Shown here: piece by piece, positions 1 through 9,890 of the stretch
Layout: each line of letters starts with the position of its first letter
Position numbering within the stretch: the first letter of the stretch is position 1
Assembly: GCA_025526915.1 (NCBI GenBank)
Contig: JAHLKH010000233.1
Span: 1 to 35,586 of the forward strand
From: Entophlyctis helioformis
Lineage: Eukaryota > Chytridiomycota > Chytridiomycetes > Chytridiales > Chytriomycetaceae
Direction of reading: 5' to 3'
DNA length: 35,586 nt
Notes under the pieces: generated by a model
What the model was told of the DNA's origin: nothing
Database searches by the model: none
What the model saw: only the letters and a program-made list of their open reading frames with translations
Program-made: the position numbers and the translations under genes

Positions 1-896
1 CCACCGAGGACCCAATCGCGAGGGCCGAACGCAACGCCTGCAAGGCAGCCGTGGCAGCGACAGCCTTGTCCGCAGACTGCTGGGCCAAGGCAACTTGCTT
101 GCTAAGGGCGATCATCGATTCCACGGTCTTGGTGGCCTGCGTCTGCAAGTTTCGCACGGCTGCCGTGTTGGCTGACACCGAGTTGAACAGAGCGGCCAGA
201 CGCTCCTCATTGGACGCGGCAGACGTGGTGAAAGAGTCCGCCTGCTGGACTAGCAGCTCGTGGGTGTCATGCAGACGGGTCTGCAGGTCCTCGATGGAGG
301 CCTGAACCGCAGACAGCGATGCGGCGTGGTCATCCAGTGTGATCCGGACGTCCTCGCTGGCCGAATCCTGCAGCTGGTGCACAGAAGCGGACGCGGCGCC
401 AACAGAGTGGACGGGAAAGGCATGCGAGCCGCCCGCGCTGCCCAACAGAGCACCTCCGCCGCCCCGAGGCGCGGCAGAGGAGTGGCGAAACGCGGGCATG
501 CTGGAGGCCACTGCAGAGGTTGCATTGCCCGATGGAGCACCCTGGCGGCCACGAGAGCCAGCCTGAGGGAGGCGGGATGCAGACATGCCGCTGGCCATGG
601 AGCCAAGCCCAGAATCACGCGTGCGACTATCAGCCCAGATGGTAGAGTTACCCGTAAACCCATGCAGGAGGTGTGACGGCTCGTCAGCGAATGAGGTGCC
701 TGGCGAGACAAACAAGGCGCTGTTGGCATCCGGGTCGGCGTCTGCCGTAGTGCTGGCAGGGCCGGCGCCAGGGGTGGGCGTGCAAGATAGGCCCATGGAC
801 GCACAAAAAGAATTCGACGCCGCAGGTAACGGCGGCTGGCGGCGTTGGTGGCGTTGGTTGTTGTTGTAACTGTCCTCGTCGAGAGCGGCTGGCCGT
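1..896 (-). CDS. Coiled-coil protein, N-terminal part (runs off the left edge)
   Basis: I do not recognise this protein. A single minus-strand frame is open from about 1011 to the window edge. The first ~170 residues are low-complexity (Ser/Ala/Pro/Gly, with an Asn/Gln/His-rich run near 840-880). The last ~110 residues (about 345 to 1) look helical, with heptad-like Leu/Val spacing in segments such as IEDLQTRLHDTHELLVQQ and AAVRNLQTQATKTVESMIAL, so a coiled coil is likely. The start is unclear. The first in-frame ATG is at 796. Alternatively the exon begins at 896 after a CCACCAG acceptor that is part of the duplicated segment at 897-1014. The C-terminus lies outside the window. A cytoskeletal or scaffold role is possible, but nothing here identifies a family. 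Confidence 0.6.
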
Positions 897-1014
897 CTGG
901 TGGCAGAGGGCAGTGAGTATACAGGCTTACGGCTGGATACAACTTCATTGAGACTCAGGCACAGACCTGGTGGCAGAGGGCAGTGAGTATACAGGCTTAC
1001 GGCTGGATACAACT
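897..1014. repeat. 70-bp tandem duplication, 1.7 copies
   Basis: Bases 897-944 and 967-1014 are identical over 48 bp, offset by 70 bp, so the unit is 70 bp and the second copy is incomplete. Read on the minus strand, each copy holds GTAAGC (donor-like), TACTCAC (branch-like) and CCACCAG (acceptor-like). It sits between the 5' end of the minus-strand coiled-coil gene and the copia relic. Confidence 0.85.
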
Positions 1015-1564
1015 ACAACAACAGGGCCAAGCCAAGTCCGGGCGAGGCGCGTCCAGATCAATGCCAGCAGGTCACGTGACCACGGGACTGCAGCGGCATC
1101 CGTTACATGCATCGCACAACGATAAGGAGGATGGGCGATTCACCACAGGCTACGTCTGCACCGTCGCTCGCGGGCCAGTGATCTGGCGTGCGAAGAAGCA
1201 GCCGTTCTCATCATTGTCGACACTGGAATCCGAGTACGTGGCAACTACACAGTGCGGGCGCGACATCATTTGGCTGCATCATCTGCTCAACGAGATTGGC
1301 TTTCCTCAGACCGGACCAACGCCCATCTACACCGACAACTCTGCAAACTTCTACGTATCGTCCAGCAAGGCACCCAACAAGCACGTGCGCCATCTCGCCC
1401 CGGTTTTCCACTTTACGCCCGAGAAGGTCAAGGACAAGCTCATTGAGATCAAGCAGGTCCCGACGGCGGACATGGTCGCAGACATATTGACCAAGCCATT
1501 GGCGCCGATCACCCACGGACGTCACCGTGAAACTTTGCACATATCTACACCAGCATCACAGTGA
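983..1564 (+). mobile_element. Ty1/copia retrotransposon relic: RNase H end of pol
   Basis: The frame from about 1104 to 1548 matches the C-terminal RNase H domain of copia-type Pol. Landmarks are TTGYVC, then IW followed by KKQP, SLSTLESEYVA (catalytic Glu), YTDNSAN (catalytic Asp), KHVR and ADILTKPL near the end. Gag, protease, integrase and reverse transcriptase are all missing, and no long terminal repeats are seen. The element is therefore a 5'-truncated relic, although this frame is still open. The first catalytic Asp, normally in a Ser-Asp-Ala context, appears as His in LHASH (about 1102-1116). A short purine run (1563-1574) follows the stop and could be a remnant polypurine tract. The relic begins where the 70-bp duplication ends. 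Confidence 0.85.
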
Positions 1565-1728
1565 CGAGGAGGAGCGTTTGTGTGTGTGTTCGGCGATGTA
1601 TCTCCGCCAGATTTCATTTTAAAGTTTACGTGTGCAACCAACAAATACTGCGGCCCACAGCAGGCGGCAGGGTCCGACACCAACAGCAACAACAGTACCG
1701 GTAGCAGACCGGCACTAACGACGCTGAC

Positions 1729-2065
1729 ATGGAAAAGGGACTGAGTGGCACAGCCATGCAGCTGCGTATCTGTCTCGATCTCTACGACAAGGTCCTCACG
1801 TCTGTGATCATCCTCAGTCTGGCCCTGATCACAGCCATCATGCTCAGCATCACATACTGTTTGAGCGTGACGTGCGTGCTGCCAGTGGCAGATGTGAATG
1901 GATGCCGCGATGGTTGGGAGTATGTTCCGTTGTGGGTGCTTGTTGGGTCGTTCTTTTATGTGCTCGTGCCAACCTCATTGTGGCGTGTCAAGCAGCTGCC
2001 CAACGACTACGAGGTGCTGCCCATGCTGCACCAGATTGCTCTTGGCTGCATCCCCATCATCCCAG
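1729..2065 (+). CDS. Membrane-protein 5' exon; gene incomplete or truncated
   Basis: The ATG at 1729 opens a frame with two clear membrane segments: about residues 21-45 (VLTSVIILSLALITAIMLS) and 62-85 (WEYVPLWVLVGSFFYVLVP). A basic/polar stretch (LWRVKQLPNDYE) follows, then another hydrophobic start (LHQIALGCIPIIP). The W-x-V-[KR]-x-L-x-[ND]-D-Y pattern after a helix recalls fungal seven-helix receptors that carry an RGS domain, but this is resemblance only. A donor CCCAG/GTACGA ends the likely exon at 2065. I cannot find the following exons; the next kilobases are occupied by the oppositely oriented 819-aa gene. The same frame stays open to 2355, but the added residues look non-coding. It may be a truncated receptor gene. 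Its ATG is 165 bp past the copia relic. Confidence 0.4.
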
Positions 2066-2170
2066 GTACGACAACTGCAAGAATGCTTGTGCTGCTTGCA
2101 ACACACACATCAAGAGAAGCCACAGAAGCGTGGACTGCGATCTATTGGATGAGATTACACAAAGGAATGC

Positions 2171-5051
2171 CTACAACAGCCCGTGGCCAAACACACCATC
2201 ATCGTCATCATCATCAGAGACAAGGACATCATCAAAGTGCTCAAAAAACCGTTGGATGCCAGCACGGCTCTGCTTCTGCTTCTGCTGCTTCTGCTGCTGC
2301 TCTTCCATCAACGTTTGTGCATACTCGGCGTCCTGGCGGCCAGACACAAAGATAATGTCCTCTGTGTCGCCCTTGGCCTCATCAACAATGAGATTGATGA
2401 TGTCTGCAGACTCGGACACAAACGAGACAAAGATGGACCAGCACGATGTCGTAAACAGGATGATAAAGGAGGTCTGGATATGCAGGAGAAGCAGGATCGA
2501 CTGCGAGATGTCAAAGCCCTTGAAGATGGCCTGGAACTCGACAGTGCTGGATTCGTTGATGAACGGCTCCTGCAGATCCGTGTTGGCGGCTAGATATGGC
2601 TGTTGCTGGGGCTTGGAAGCAGCAGACCGCCGGGAAACAACCACTGCCGACGAAACAAGCGAAGCCTCCTCCTCGTCAACATTGCGTGCCAGCCAGTCAA
2701 GGACCTTGATGTTGGCGGATGCAGCCATTGGCGCAGGGACAACAGACATGGGGACAGCAGCAGGCGCATCCGCCACATCGCCAGTGTGTGTTGTGGCCGG
2801 GACAGCGCGCATTGCCAGGATGGATGTGTGGTGGTTGATGTCGAGATCGGCAGACGGCAGTGGCGAATGCGGCGAGTGGGGCGAGATGGACGAAACAGAG
2901 GACATGTCGTCGTCGGCGTCAGAGTGCGCATCAGTGGCACCAACAGCACGCGGTGAAGTCATGACGCGTGCAGACATGGGCAGTGGCGCGATAGGGGTAA
3001 CGCCCAAAGCTGCTGCCTTGAGACTCGACATGCTGTGACGGCTGCCAAGACTGCCAAAGCTGGCGCGGCTTCCCCGGCTGTTGATGCGGCTGCCAGCCTG
3101 GCCAGACATCTGCAGATGCTGGAGCGATTGCATCTGGCGAATGGGAAGCGAGCTGTTGTGCATGCTGCTTCTGCGGTTTGCGGCGCTCGGGTATCCTCCA
3201 CTAGCATGCAGATCGTCGTTCTGGTCAACGTCCTCTTCGGCATCCTCGTGCAGCGAGGTAGTTGTCCATAGTCTGCTTTCGCCCATACCAGCAGGCGTTC
3301 CAGGCGTGAGTGGGCGGATGCCGTCGTGGTGAAAGACAGGCTGCTGGGGGTGTGGGTAGAGCGGCAGGGGCGATCGGAGCTGGTAGCTGGAGCGGGCATT
3401 GCGCATGGATGACGAACGGGCAGACGAAAGGGGCGACGATCTGCGGTTGATGGGCGAGTCGAGCTGGAAGGCGGCAGGATTGGAAAAGTCGTTGGCATAC
3501 TCGTGGTCAAAGGCGGCATCGAACGGCTGCTGGTCGCCGCGTCCGAGGTTGTGGCTGTAAGCGTACTGCTGCTGCTGCTGTTGGTAGTGCTGTTGGGGGC
3601 TGTAGTTGCGCAGGCTGCTGGTGCTGAGGGGCGATCGCATGGCAGGCATCGAGCGCAGTGGACGGACAGCCGCGTGGGGCGAGTTCATGCAGATGTCGAG
3701 CTGGTGCGTGACGCTGTCCTCGTCGCTGTCGCGCATGGCCAGCTCGACCTCGTCTGGCTCGAGCGTGAGGGCGTCGTTGGCTTCGCGCAGCAGCTGGTCG
3801 ACAATGCCGACGATGCGATGGAAGGTGCCGTCGTCCTGGAGCTCTTCCTTGGCAGCCTCGCCGTCCGACTTGGCGGTGGGGGCATGCTGGTCAGCGGCCT
3901 TGTCCTCCAGACTGCTGATGCTGAGGTCCAGAAGGTGCGGCTGCGATGGCGGCTGGTGCTGGAGCGTGTCGACGAGGATGGGCCGAAGCGGAGACGGGGC
4001 AGCAAAGCTTGTGCCAGCGGCGGCGGCGGCGGCGGACGTTGGGATGCCTGTCGAGATGCCGCGGGCGTGTGACTCAGACGTCGTGGCCGTGGGAGCGGAA
4101 GCAGCGGCGGGCTCGGCGGCAGGCGCAGCGGATCTGGACATGAGCGTCAGCCAAGTTGAGCAGATTGAGGACAAGGGCAAGCGGCGGGGACGCACAGGCT
4201 CGTGTCGACGGCGGAAGCGGCGGCCGTCGCTGTTGTCGTTGCCGCTGCCGTTGATGGGGCTGGGGCTGTGGGCGTGGCCAGCGCGTCGGGCGGTGCCTGT
4301 GCCTGCAGCGGGTGACGCCGACGCCGATGAGCGACGGATTGGCGCGTGGCGCACGCAGCGTCAAGTCGGTCGGCGGGGCAGCGGGGGCAGCGGGGGCAGC
4401 GGGGGCAGCGGGGGCAGCGGGGGCAGCGGGGGCAGCGGGTCAGTTGGCCAGTGGATCAGCAGTGGATCAGCAGTGGGTCGGCAGGTTGGCATGCCATGAG
4501 CACCACGCCTGCGTCTGCGTCTGCGTCTGCGCCTGCGTCCGCGCCTGCATGGCGGAGCGGCACAGACAGCGGCGCAGACAAATTTGCTCGTGAAAGTGTG
4601 CGGGCGGCAGCACAACCAACCGCACATGAGCAGACGACAAGGCTGGCAATCGGACACTCACAGCAAGCGTCTCGCTGCAGGCCGTCGGGGCCGCAGACGC
4701 ACTCGCGAGGACCGCCATGTCGGCCATGAAGCTGCCGCGTGCACTGCCCCGTCGCTCGCCTCTGCGCGCTGCCTCTGTGCCGTCGTCGCCGGCCTGCTTG
4801 TCGTGCAGTCCAAGCTGAGCTTGCTCGCCGCCTGCCGCAAAATCTGGTGATGACAATGCTCCCTCCGCTGGCGCTGGCGAGGCTGCTGTCGCCGGTGCTG
4901 CTGGCGCCGATGCTGCTGGCGCCGATGCTGCTGCGACCGGTGCCAGCGGATCAAACTCTTTCAGCAGATCGGCCACAAGCCCTGTCGCTGGTGGTGCGGC
5001 TGTCTGTGTCGGCTGCGGCATTGTGTCCACTGCGACCGTCGCTGGATACAT
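2171..5051 (-). CDS. Disordered 819-aa protein of unknown function
   Basis: Predicted exons on the minus strand are 5051-4662, 4302-4196 and 4133-2171. Donors are GTGAGT (4661) and GTGCGT (4195); acceptors are CTGCAG (4303) and GGCTGAC...TCCAG (4134). The phases agree and give 819 aa. The start is the ATG at 5051. The N-terminus contains LLKEFDPLAP, a short motif of the kind clathrin adaptors recognise, but this is weak. The middle is Ser/Gln-rich with a conserved-looking helical piece (GIVDQLLREANDALTLEPDE). Near the C-terminus lie a hydrophobic stretch (SILLLLHIQTSFIILF), an acidic/Gln-rich tail and a final poly-Asp patch. I do not recognise the family. Codon use is strongly third-position C/G over the whole frame, which supports coding. 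The gene is divergent from the seven-helix gene at 5270. Confidence 0.65.
4375..4439. repeat. 9-bp minisatellite GGGGGCAGC, six exact copies
   Basis: Six perfect units occupy 4383-4436, with partial units on both sides. The array lies in intron 1 of the 819-aa gene. On the sense (minus) strand it reads (CCCCCGCTG)n and follows a CAACTGAC branch-like site, so it would serve as the pyrimidine-rich tract. The plus strand carries repeated G5 runs and could fold into a G-quadruplex. Confidence 0.9.
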
Positions 5052-5269
5052 GGTCAGATCGAAACCCAATGTGATTTTTCAGAGCAGTAAGTCTTCGCCA
5101 GTCACGTGCGGTCACGAAAGGCGAATCAGCTCATTCTCGCTTTGAGGCACTTTCCTGGTTGACCAAAACGGACGGTGAAGCAATCGAGGTTGGTGATGTG
5201 CGGATATCGTCTACTGGCCCACCATCCAGGCTGCTGACTCTGGGGCCACCGTGTGATGAGCCGGCCTAG
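5052..5269. promoter_or_regulatory. Divergent promoter region with a CACGTG site
   Basis: This 218-bp spacer separates the ATGs of the 819-aa gene (minus) and the seven-helix gene (plus). It contains CACGTG at 5103-5108, the core bound by bHLH factors such as Cbf1 or Pho4, followed closely by another GTCACG half. A CCAAT pentamer lies at 5066-5070. Their use is inferred from position only. Confidence 0.4.
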
Positions 5270-6376
5270 ATGCCCAAGATCCGCGTGTCCAGCATCCTCA
5301 GCAATCCGTCCGTGGGCAGCGCGTTTGCCATCACGTCTCTCCAGGGACTTCTCTCGGTGGCCACGGCCATCTTTATCCTGCACCTCAAGGGGCGCGCCGT
5401 CTTTGCCTCGCGCCCAGCGGCCATCATGTTTTTCGCGAATGTGACCGCGTCCCTGACGCAGGTCGGCCAGATCGTCCTGAATTTTTCCGAAGCGCCAATC
5501 TTTGGGGCCATCCTGCGCAACTGGACAGGGCTGATCGTTGCGCTTCTGCTGGGCCTCCTCGTCGCGGAGATCTTGCAGGTGTTTGGCTCCGTCATTGACC
5601 ACAACCTGATCACTGTCTCGCGTGTACGCATCTTCCGCATCACCATCATTGTTTGCCACTTTCTGTTAAATAGCCTCGTATATATGCAAGACATTGTGTA
5701 CTCGTACGGCAATAACAGCCTGACCAAGGTCTGAGGGCATGCACGCACACGCAATGATTGCCGCATTTCGCTTACTTGACGTGCGATGCCATGACCGTCC
5801 TGCTCTGCCGACACCCAGCTGTCAATGCTTGGCACAACCGTGTGGTCTGTTCTGATCAACATTGTCAGCACAGGCATCACGTTCACGCTCATCTTCAAGC
5901 TGTCGACCCACATCACCAAGATGCGCTCCATCAGCCGCAACTCGGTCACGACTGAAAACATTGCACGCTGCCGCCGTCTGAATCGCTGGGTTGTTCTCAC
6001 TGCCGTGTTGGGCATTCTGCTCATGGTCATGTACGGGGCAGTGTACTTCAATTCGGCAAGCTTGGATCCCGAGACGACCGAGGCGCTTCAGATGATCCCA
6101 CTGTCGCTCGGGCCCACGTCTGCGGCGTCGGCATCCATGGTGCTCCTGATCGCGTCCAGCATTGCACTGGGCAAAAAGTCGCTGACCGCTTCAGGCAGCA
6201 ATGGATACGGCAGAGGGTCTGATATGAGCAGCAGTACTGCGACTGCCTCGGAGTCTACCGCGACACAGCCGACGGGCGCTGGTGACGCGAAGCAAAAGGG
6301 CAAGGCTGGCAAGGATGCTGGACTGCGCGCACCTTACGCACTCAAGCCGATTGGGTCGCGTGAGATTCTTGGATGA
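5270..6376 (+). CDS. Seven-helix membrane protein, 338 aa, orphan GPCR-like
   Basis: Exons are 5270-5728 and 5819-6376. The 90-nt intron (AAG/GTCTGA...CACCCAG) joins in phase 0. The 338-aa product has seven hydrophobic segments at roughly residues 13-37, 49-71, 82-105, 123-148, 156-178, 204-228 and 247-268. Its C-terminal tail of about 70 residues is polar, Ser/Thr-rich and basic. Segments include FAITSLQGLLSVATAIFIL, WTGLIVALLLGLLVAEIL and LNRWVVLTAVLGILLMVMYG. There is no signal peptide. A long basic loop (KMRSISRNSVTTENIARCRR) sits between helices 5 and 6, where G-protein receptors carry their third cytoplasmic loop. Topology suggests a receptor-like protein, but no DRY or NPxxY motif is visible and I cannot assign a class. 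It converges on the phosphate transporter gene. Confidence 0.8.
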
Positions 6377-6655
6377 GCAAGCGTTTTCTGCTGGCGTACG
6401 GTGCTTGGAAGCGAACACAGGCTGATAAACAACCAGGTGATCATTTTGCACCAAGCCGTGCACAGTATAGCACGCCACATCTGGGCACCAAACCTCACTA
6501 AACTTTGATTGACCATCACCTTTGCATACGGCTGGATCGCCAGGCATTGCTGCACAATGGATACGAGAAACGCAACTTCATTGAGACATTCTAGATGATG
6601 ACGATAGACGATAGATGATGGATGATTGTTGAAATAGAGGCACTTCCGGGGGCGA

Positions 6656-8369
6656 TCAGTACGAGAACGAGCCACCGCGGGTGAGGAGGGCGTACAGGAG
6701 ACCGGCGGCAGATCCAGCAAGGGGAACGGTGAGGATCCACGAGAAGAAGCACCACGCGAACAGGTTCCAGTTGATGGCCTTGATCGAGCCGTTGCAGAGA
6801 CCGACACCGACGGTGGCACCAGTGATGCAGTGGGTGGTCGACAGAGGGACACCAAAGAACGAGCCGGTAATGACAGTCAGGGCAGCGCCGAGCTCCATCG
6901 AGAAACCGCGGGTGGGCGAGTGGTACGTGAGGTTGTTGCCGAGCGTCTTCATGATGTTGTAGCCGTAGAGAGCGAGACCAAGGTCAATGCCGACAGCGCC
7001 GAGAGCGAGAATCCAGATCTGAGTGTCGACCTTCTTGCCGGGGGTCTTGCCGGAAACCCAGATGTCGTACACACCGGCGAGGGGACCAATGGCGTTGGCA
7101 ACATCGTTGGAGCCGTGGGCAAACGACGCGAACGCGGCAGTGCAGACCTGGAGCATCGAGTACAGGTACTCGGTCTTGTTGTCGTAGCGGATGGCAACCT
7201 CGTGGGCGGTCTTGGCAGACGCCGACTGCATCGAGGCGACATCGGCAAAGAGCGAGTTGTGCAGGAGGTTCTTGACCTTGCCGGAGATGCCAGAAACGGC
7301 ACCCTTGATGTCGATACCAGCGTCCATGTGGTGGGCAGGAGCAGCGGCGGCCTTGACCTCCTTGGCGTCGACATCGGCGGTGGTGGTGGGGAGGTGGCTG
7401 GGGTTGAAGGTCTCGGAGAGGTACTCGGCAAGACGCTCGTTCTTGGGCTGCTCAGGCACGAACCAGATGTAGAAGACGTGGTACCACTTGAGGTCCTCCT
7501 CCTTCTCGAGCAGACGGATGAAGAAAGGCGCGACAAAGGCGTAGCCAAAGAAGAGGATGCCAGAGAAGACGCAGGCGAGAGGGATCAGGATGTCGGCCCA
7601 CTTGGTGCTCTTGTACTGCCAGCCCTTGACCCAGTTGAACTCAATGTCGACGGGCTTCCAGCGGCCGTTCTTGAGGCCGACGTAGAAGAACATGATCGAG
7701 AGCGAGATGGCAAAGTACCAGGGGATGGCGTAGATACCGGCGCGGAGCGAGTTCTTGGCGCGGAGGACACCGTACTTGGTGATCAGGTAGACAAACGCAG
7801 CGATGGTGGCGGCAATGACAGGCGAAGTGAACCACGAGATGATGATCTTGGCCATGCCCTCGAACGTCCAGTCGACGGCGTTAGTACCGTAGGCCGAGAT
7901 GCCGACACCGGTGAGAGCGCCGACGATCGAGTGCGTGGTCGAGACGGGCCAGCCCATGTACGTGGCGAACATGACCCACGACGACGAGGCAATCAGAGCG
8001 CACATGAAACCCTCCATGAGGAGCTCGGGGCGGGTCTTGAAGAGATCGACCTTGATGATGTTGGAGCGGATGGTGTCAGTGGTCGAGGCACCGAGGAGCA
8101 TGGCACCGGCGGCCTCAGTGAAGATGGCGATGGAGACGGCCTGCCACAGCTTGAGCGAGCGCGAGCCGACCGAGGTGGCGAACGAGTTGGCGACATCGTT
8201 GGCACCTGTGGAGCAGCGAGCGCAGTGTCGTGGAGACGCAGAGTGTCAGTGCACCAGCCTGGCAAGCAAGCCAGATCAGGTCGCGAGAGAACACACCAAT
8301 GGCGAAGGCGTCGAGGAACGCAAAGGCGACCGTGAGGGCAAAGATCCAGGTGAAGGAGTAGGGCTGCAT
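6656..8369 (-). CDS. PHO89: Sodium/proton-coupled phosphate transporter, PiT family (Pho89-like)
   Basis: Exons are 8369-8297 and 8205-6656. The 91-nt intron splits the conserved motif IGANDVANSF (ATTG/GTGTGT...CCACAG/GTGCC), so the splice is secure. The 540-aa product matches PiT (PF01384) length. It shows the internal duplication of the family: GANDVANSFATSVGS at residues 25-39 and GSNDVANAIGP near residue 389, each followed by an STTH motif (WPVSTTHSIVGA and GVPLSTTHCITGA). About ten to twelve membrane helices surround a hydrophilic loop of about 100 residues (near 270-370). The protein imports inorganic phosphate at the plasma membrane; Pho89 relatives use Na+. The first ATG is at 8369, and a TATA-like CATAAATAG lies about 65 bp upstream. 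The symbol follows the yeast family member; orthology was not tested. Confidence 0.93.
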
Positions 8370-8868
8370 TGCTGCGGCTGTTGCGAGTCTAGAGCAGGAT
8401 GCCTTCAACCCAAGTGGCGGGAATGTCGCCCTATTTATGGGCGGCCACGGCACGCACGGCGTCGGTCGTCGTCCAGTGCACCATTGGTGCACAGGGGCAT
8501 CGGCAGTAAAAGTTTTTGGCCAATCAGCAAGGCCGCTGAGTGCATGCATTGGCAACGTTGGCGAGCATGCCTGTTCGATTGGCCATCGTCGTTCTGTGCG
8601 GATGTTCCGGTCGGTGAGTCAGCAAGGTGCTGCTTGGCACTTGCGGAAATACCGGCGCATGCGGTGGAAATTTGACTCTGACGCACGATCTGGTTTTCCG
8701 GGTCACATCGTTCTTGGCCACCAAAGGGCCTGCGAGCGACTGGGAGCGACTGCCATGCCACAGGAGAGTGCAACAACGAGCAACGACCAGGGCTTGCTCA
8801 AGGGCAAGAGGCGGCTTTATTGAAGCAGTCCCATACACCACGGATGCGGCCAAAGACTCACGGCACGC
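8370..8868 (-). promoter_or_regulatory. Upstream region of the phosphate transporter gene
   Basis: This 499-bp stretch holds no gene. Reading toward the transporter it contains ATTGG/CCAAT motifs near 8577-8583 and 8519-8524, a perfect 17-bp inverted repeat centred on a CCAAT (GTGCACCA-T-TGGTGCAC, 8476-8492), and a TATA-like CCATAAATAG (8431-8440). No CACGTG Pho4 site is seen. The far end contains the polyadenylation signal of the next gene. Confidence 0.5.
8816..8821 (-). terminator. AATAAA polyadenylation signal of the ECHDC1-like gene
   Basis: AATAAA on the minus strand lies about 48 nt past the stop codon at 8869-8871, the expected distance for a 3'-end signal. Confidence 0.55.
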
Positions 8869-9787
8869 TCAAGGCTTCTTGCGCGACGATACTGATTGCA
8901 AGGCAGCGAGATTGGCTGGGCCGCCCCACACGCTGCCAAACACCTGCCGCTCGTTCTCCAGCCCGCTCGCGAGGACGCTCTCGTCGCCGTCGGTCGCCAG
9001 GACCGCTCGCTTGGCCGCCCTCAGCACCTCTGTCGCAACAAGCCGGTCGCCCGTGCCACCGTACTCTTCCAGCATGCCCACCGCCCTTTCAAGCGCAGAT
9101 GCCCGCTGCCCGCCACCGTGTCGCAATCCCTAGATCCCTGCATCGGTGTGCAGACAGCCGATCGCAGGACGCGAGCAGGGCCAGCGCCGTCGACCGGCCG
9201 ACTGTCTGGACGAGCCAGTGCGTGCCGCCCCAGCCAGTCGATACACCCATCCGTGCCTGCACAAACTGGAGAGCCGCCTGGTCGCCCATCACCCGCCGAT
9301 CGCATGCAAGCGCCAGCTCGGCACCGCCGCCCAGCGCGTACCCGTCCACGGCAGCAACAACATGCACCGGCAGCCGTCTGAGCCGCCGCAGCGTGTCTTG
9401 CATCAGCATGGACATGTGGAGGCCGGACGCTGGCGTGGTGAACTCGGCGGCAGCGACAGAGAGGTCAAAGCCAGAGCAAAAGGTCGAGTTGGCGCCGTAG
9501 ACGACGACGCCGTAGACCGAGGCGAGGTGCGACGACGGCGACTCGAGCGCATCGACGGCCTCGGCGAGCTGTGTCATCATGGCCGGGCTGACGGCGTTGC
9601 GGCGCGACGGGTTGTCGATGCACAGACCAAACACCCGCGAGTCGGGCTGGCGTGCCTGCGCTGCGTGCCGCTCCTGCGACGGGTGCAGCGCATGCGACGA
9701 CAGCGGGTGCAGCCGCACTGAGCCGCTGCCCAGCTGGGCAAACTTGGCTCGGATCTTGAGCAGCGACTCGGCGTGGCGGAGCGGCAT
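8869..9787 (-). CDS. ECHDC1: Ethylmalonyl-CoA decarboxylase-like protein (ECHDC1 family), frame broken
   Basis: This is a crotonase-fold protein of about 305 aa. The start is the ATG at 9787. Landmarks are NPSRRNAVSPAMM, the oxyanion-hole motifs GANSTFCSGFDL and GYALGGGAELALACD, then GVSTGWGGTHWLV, and a C-terminal FGSVWGGPANLAAL. The last motif and the TP..GL..SMLMQDTLRRLRRLP region are characteristic of ECHDC1, which removes malonyl-type by-products of acyl-CoA synthesis in the cytosol. The reading frame breaks between about 9095 and 9160, after DLGIATR. The remaining ~80 residues (RAVGMLEEY... to the stop at 8869) continue in the +1 frame. This may be an assembly indel, a recent mutation or a missed short intron. 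The gene lies 103 bp downstream of the P450-like gene in the same direction. Confidence 0.82.
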
Positions 9788-9890
9788 GTTGTCGTTGTCG
9801 GACAATCGTGTTTTCACGTTCAGAAGACGGATCTACGCCCCGACTGCATCTGCACCCTTCACACGAAGCCTGCTGAAAGAATACAAACGT

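Noticed and set aside
1070..1081. GGTCACGTGACC palindrome inside the copia relic as a promoter element
   Set aside because: It lies within retroelement-derived sequence, and CACGTG occurs by chance at several other places in the window.
6830..8335. A 501-residue plus-strand open frame antisense to the phosphate transporter
   Set aside because: It is rich in Gly/Asp/Arg/Val, has no domain, and mirrors the codon bias of the real minus-strand gene. It is a composition shadow.
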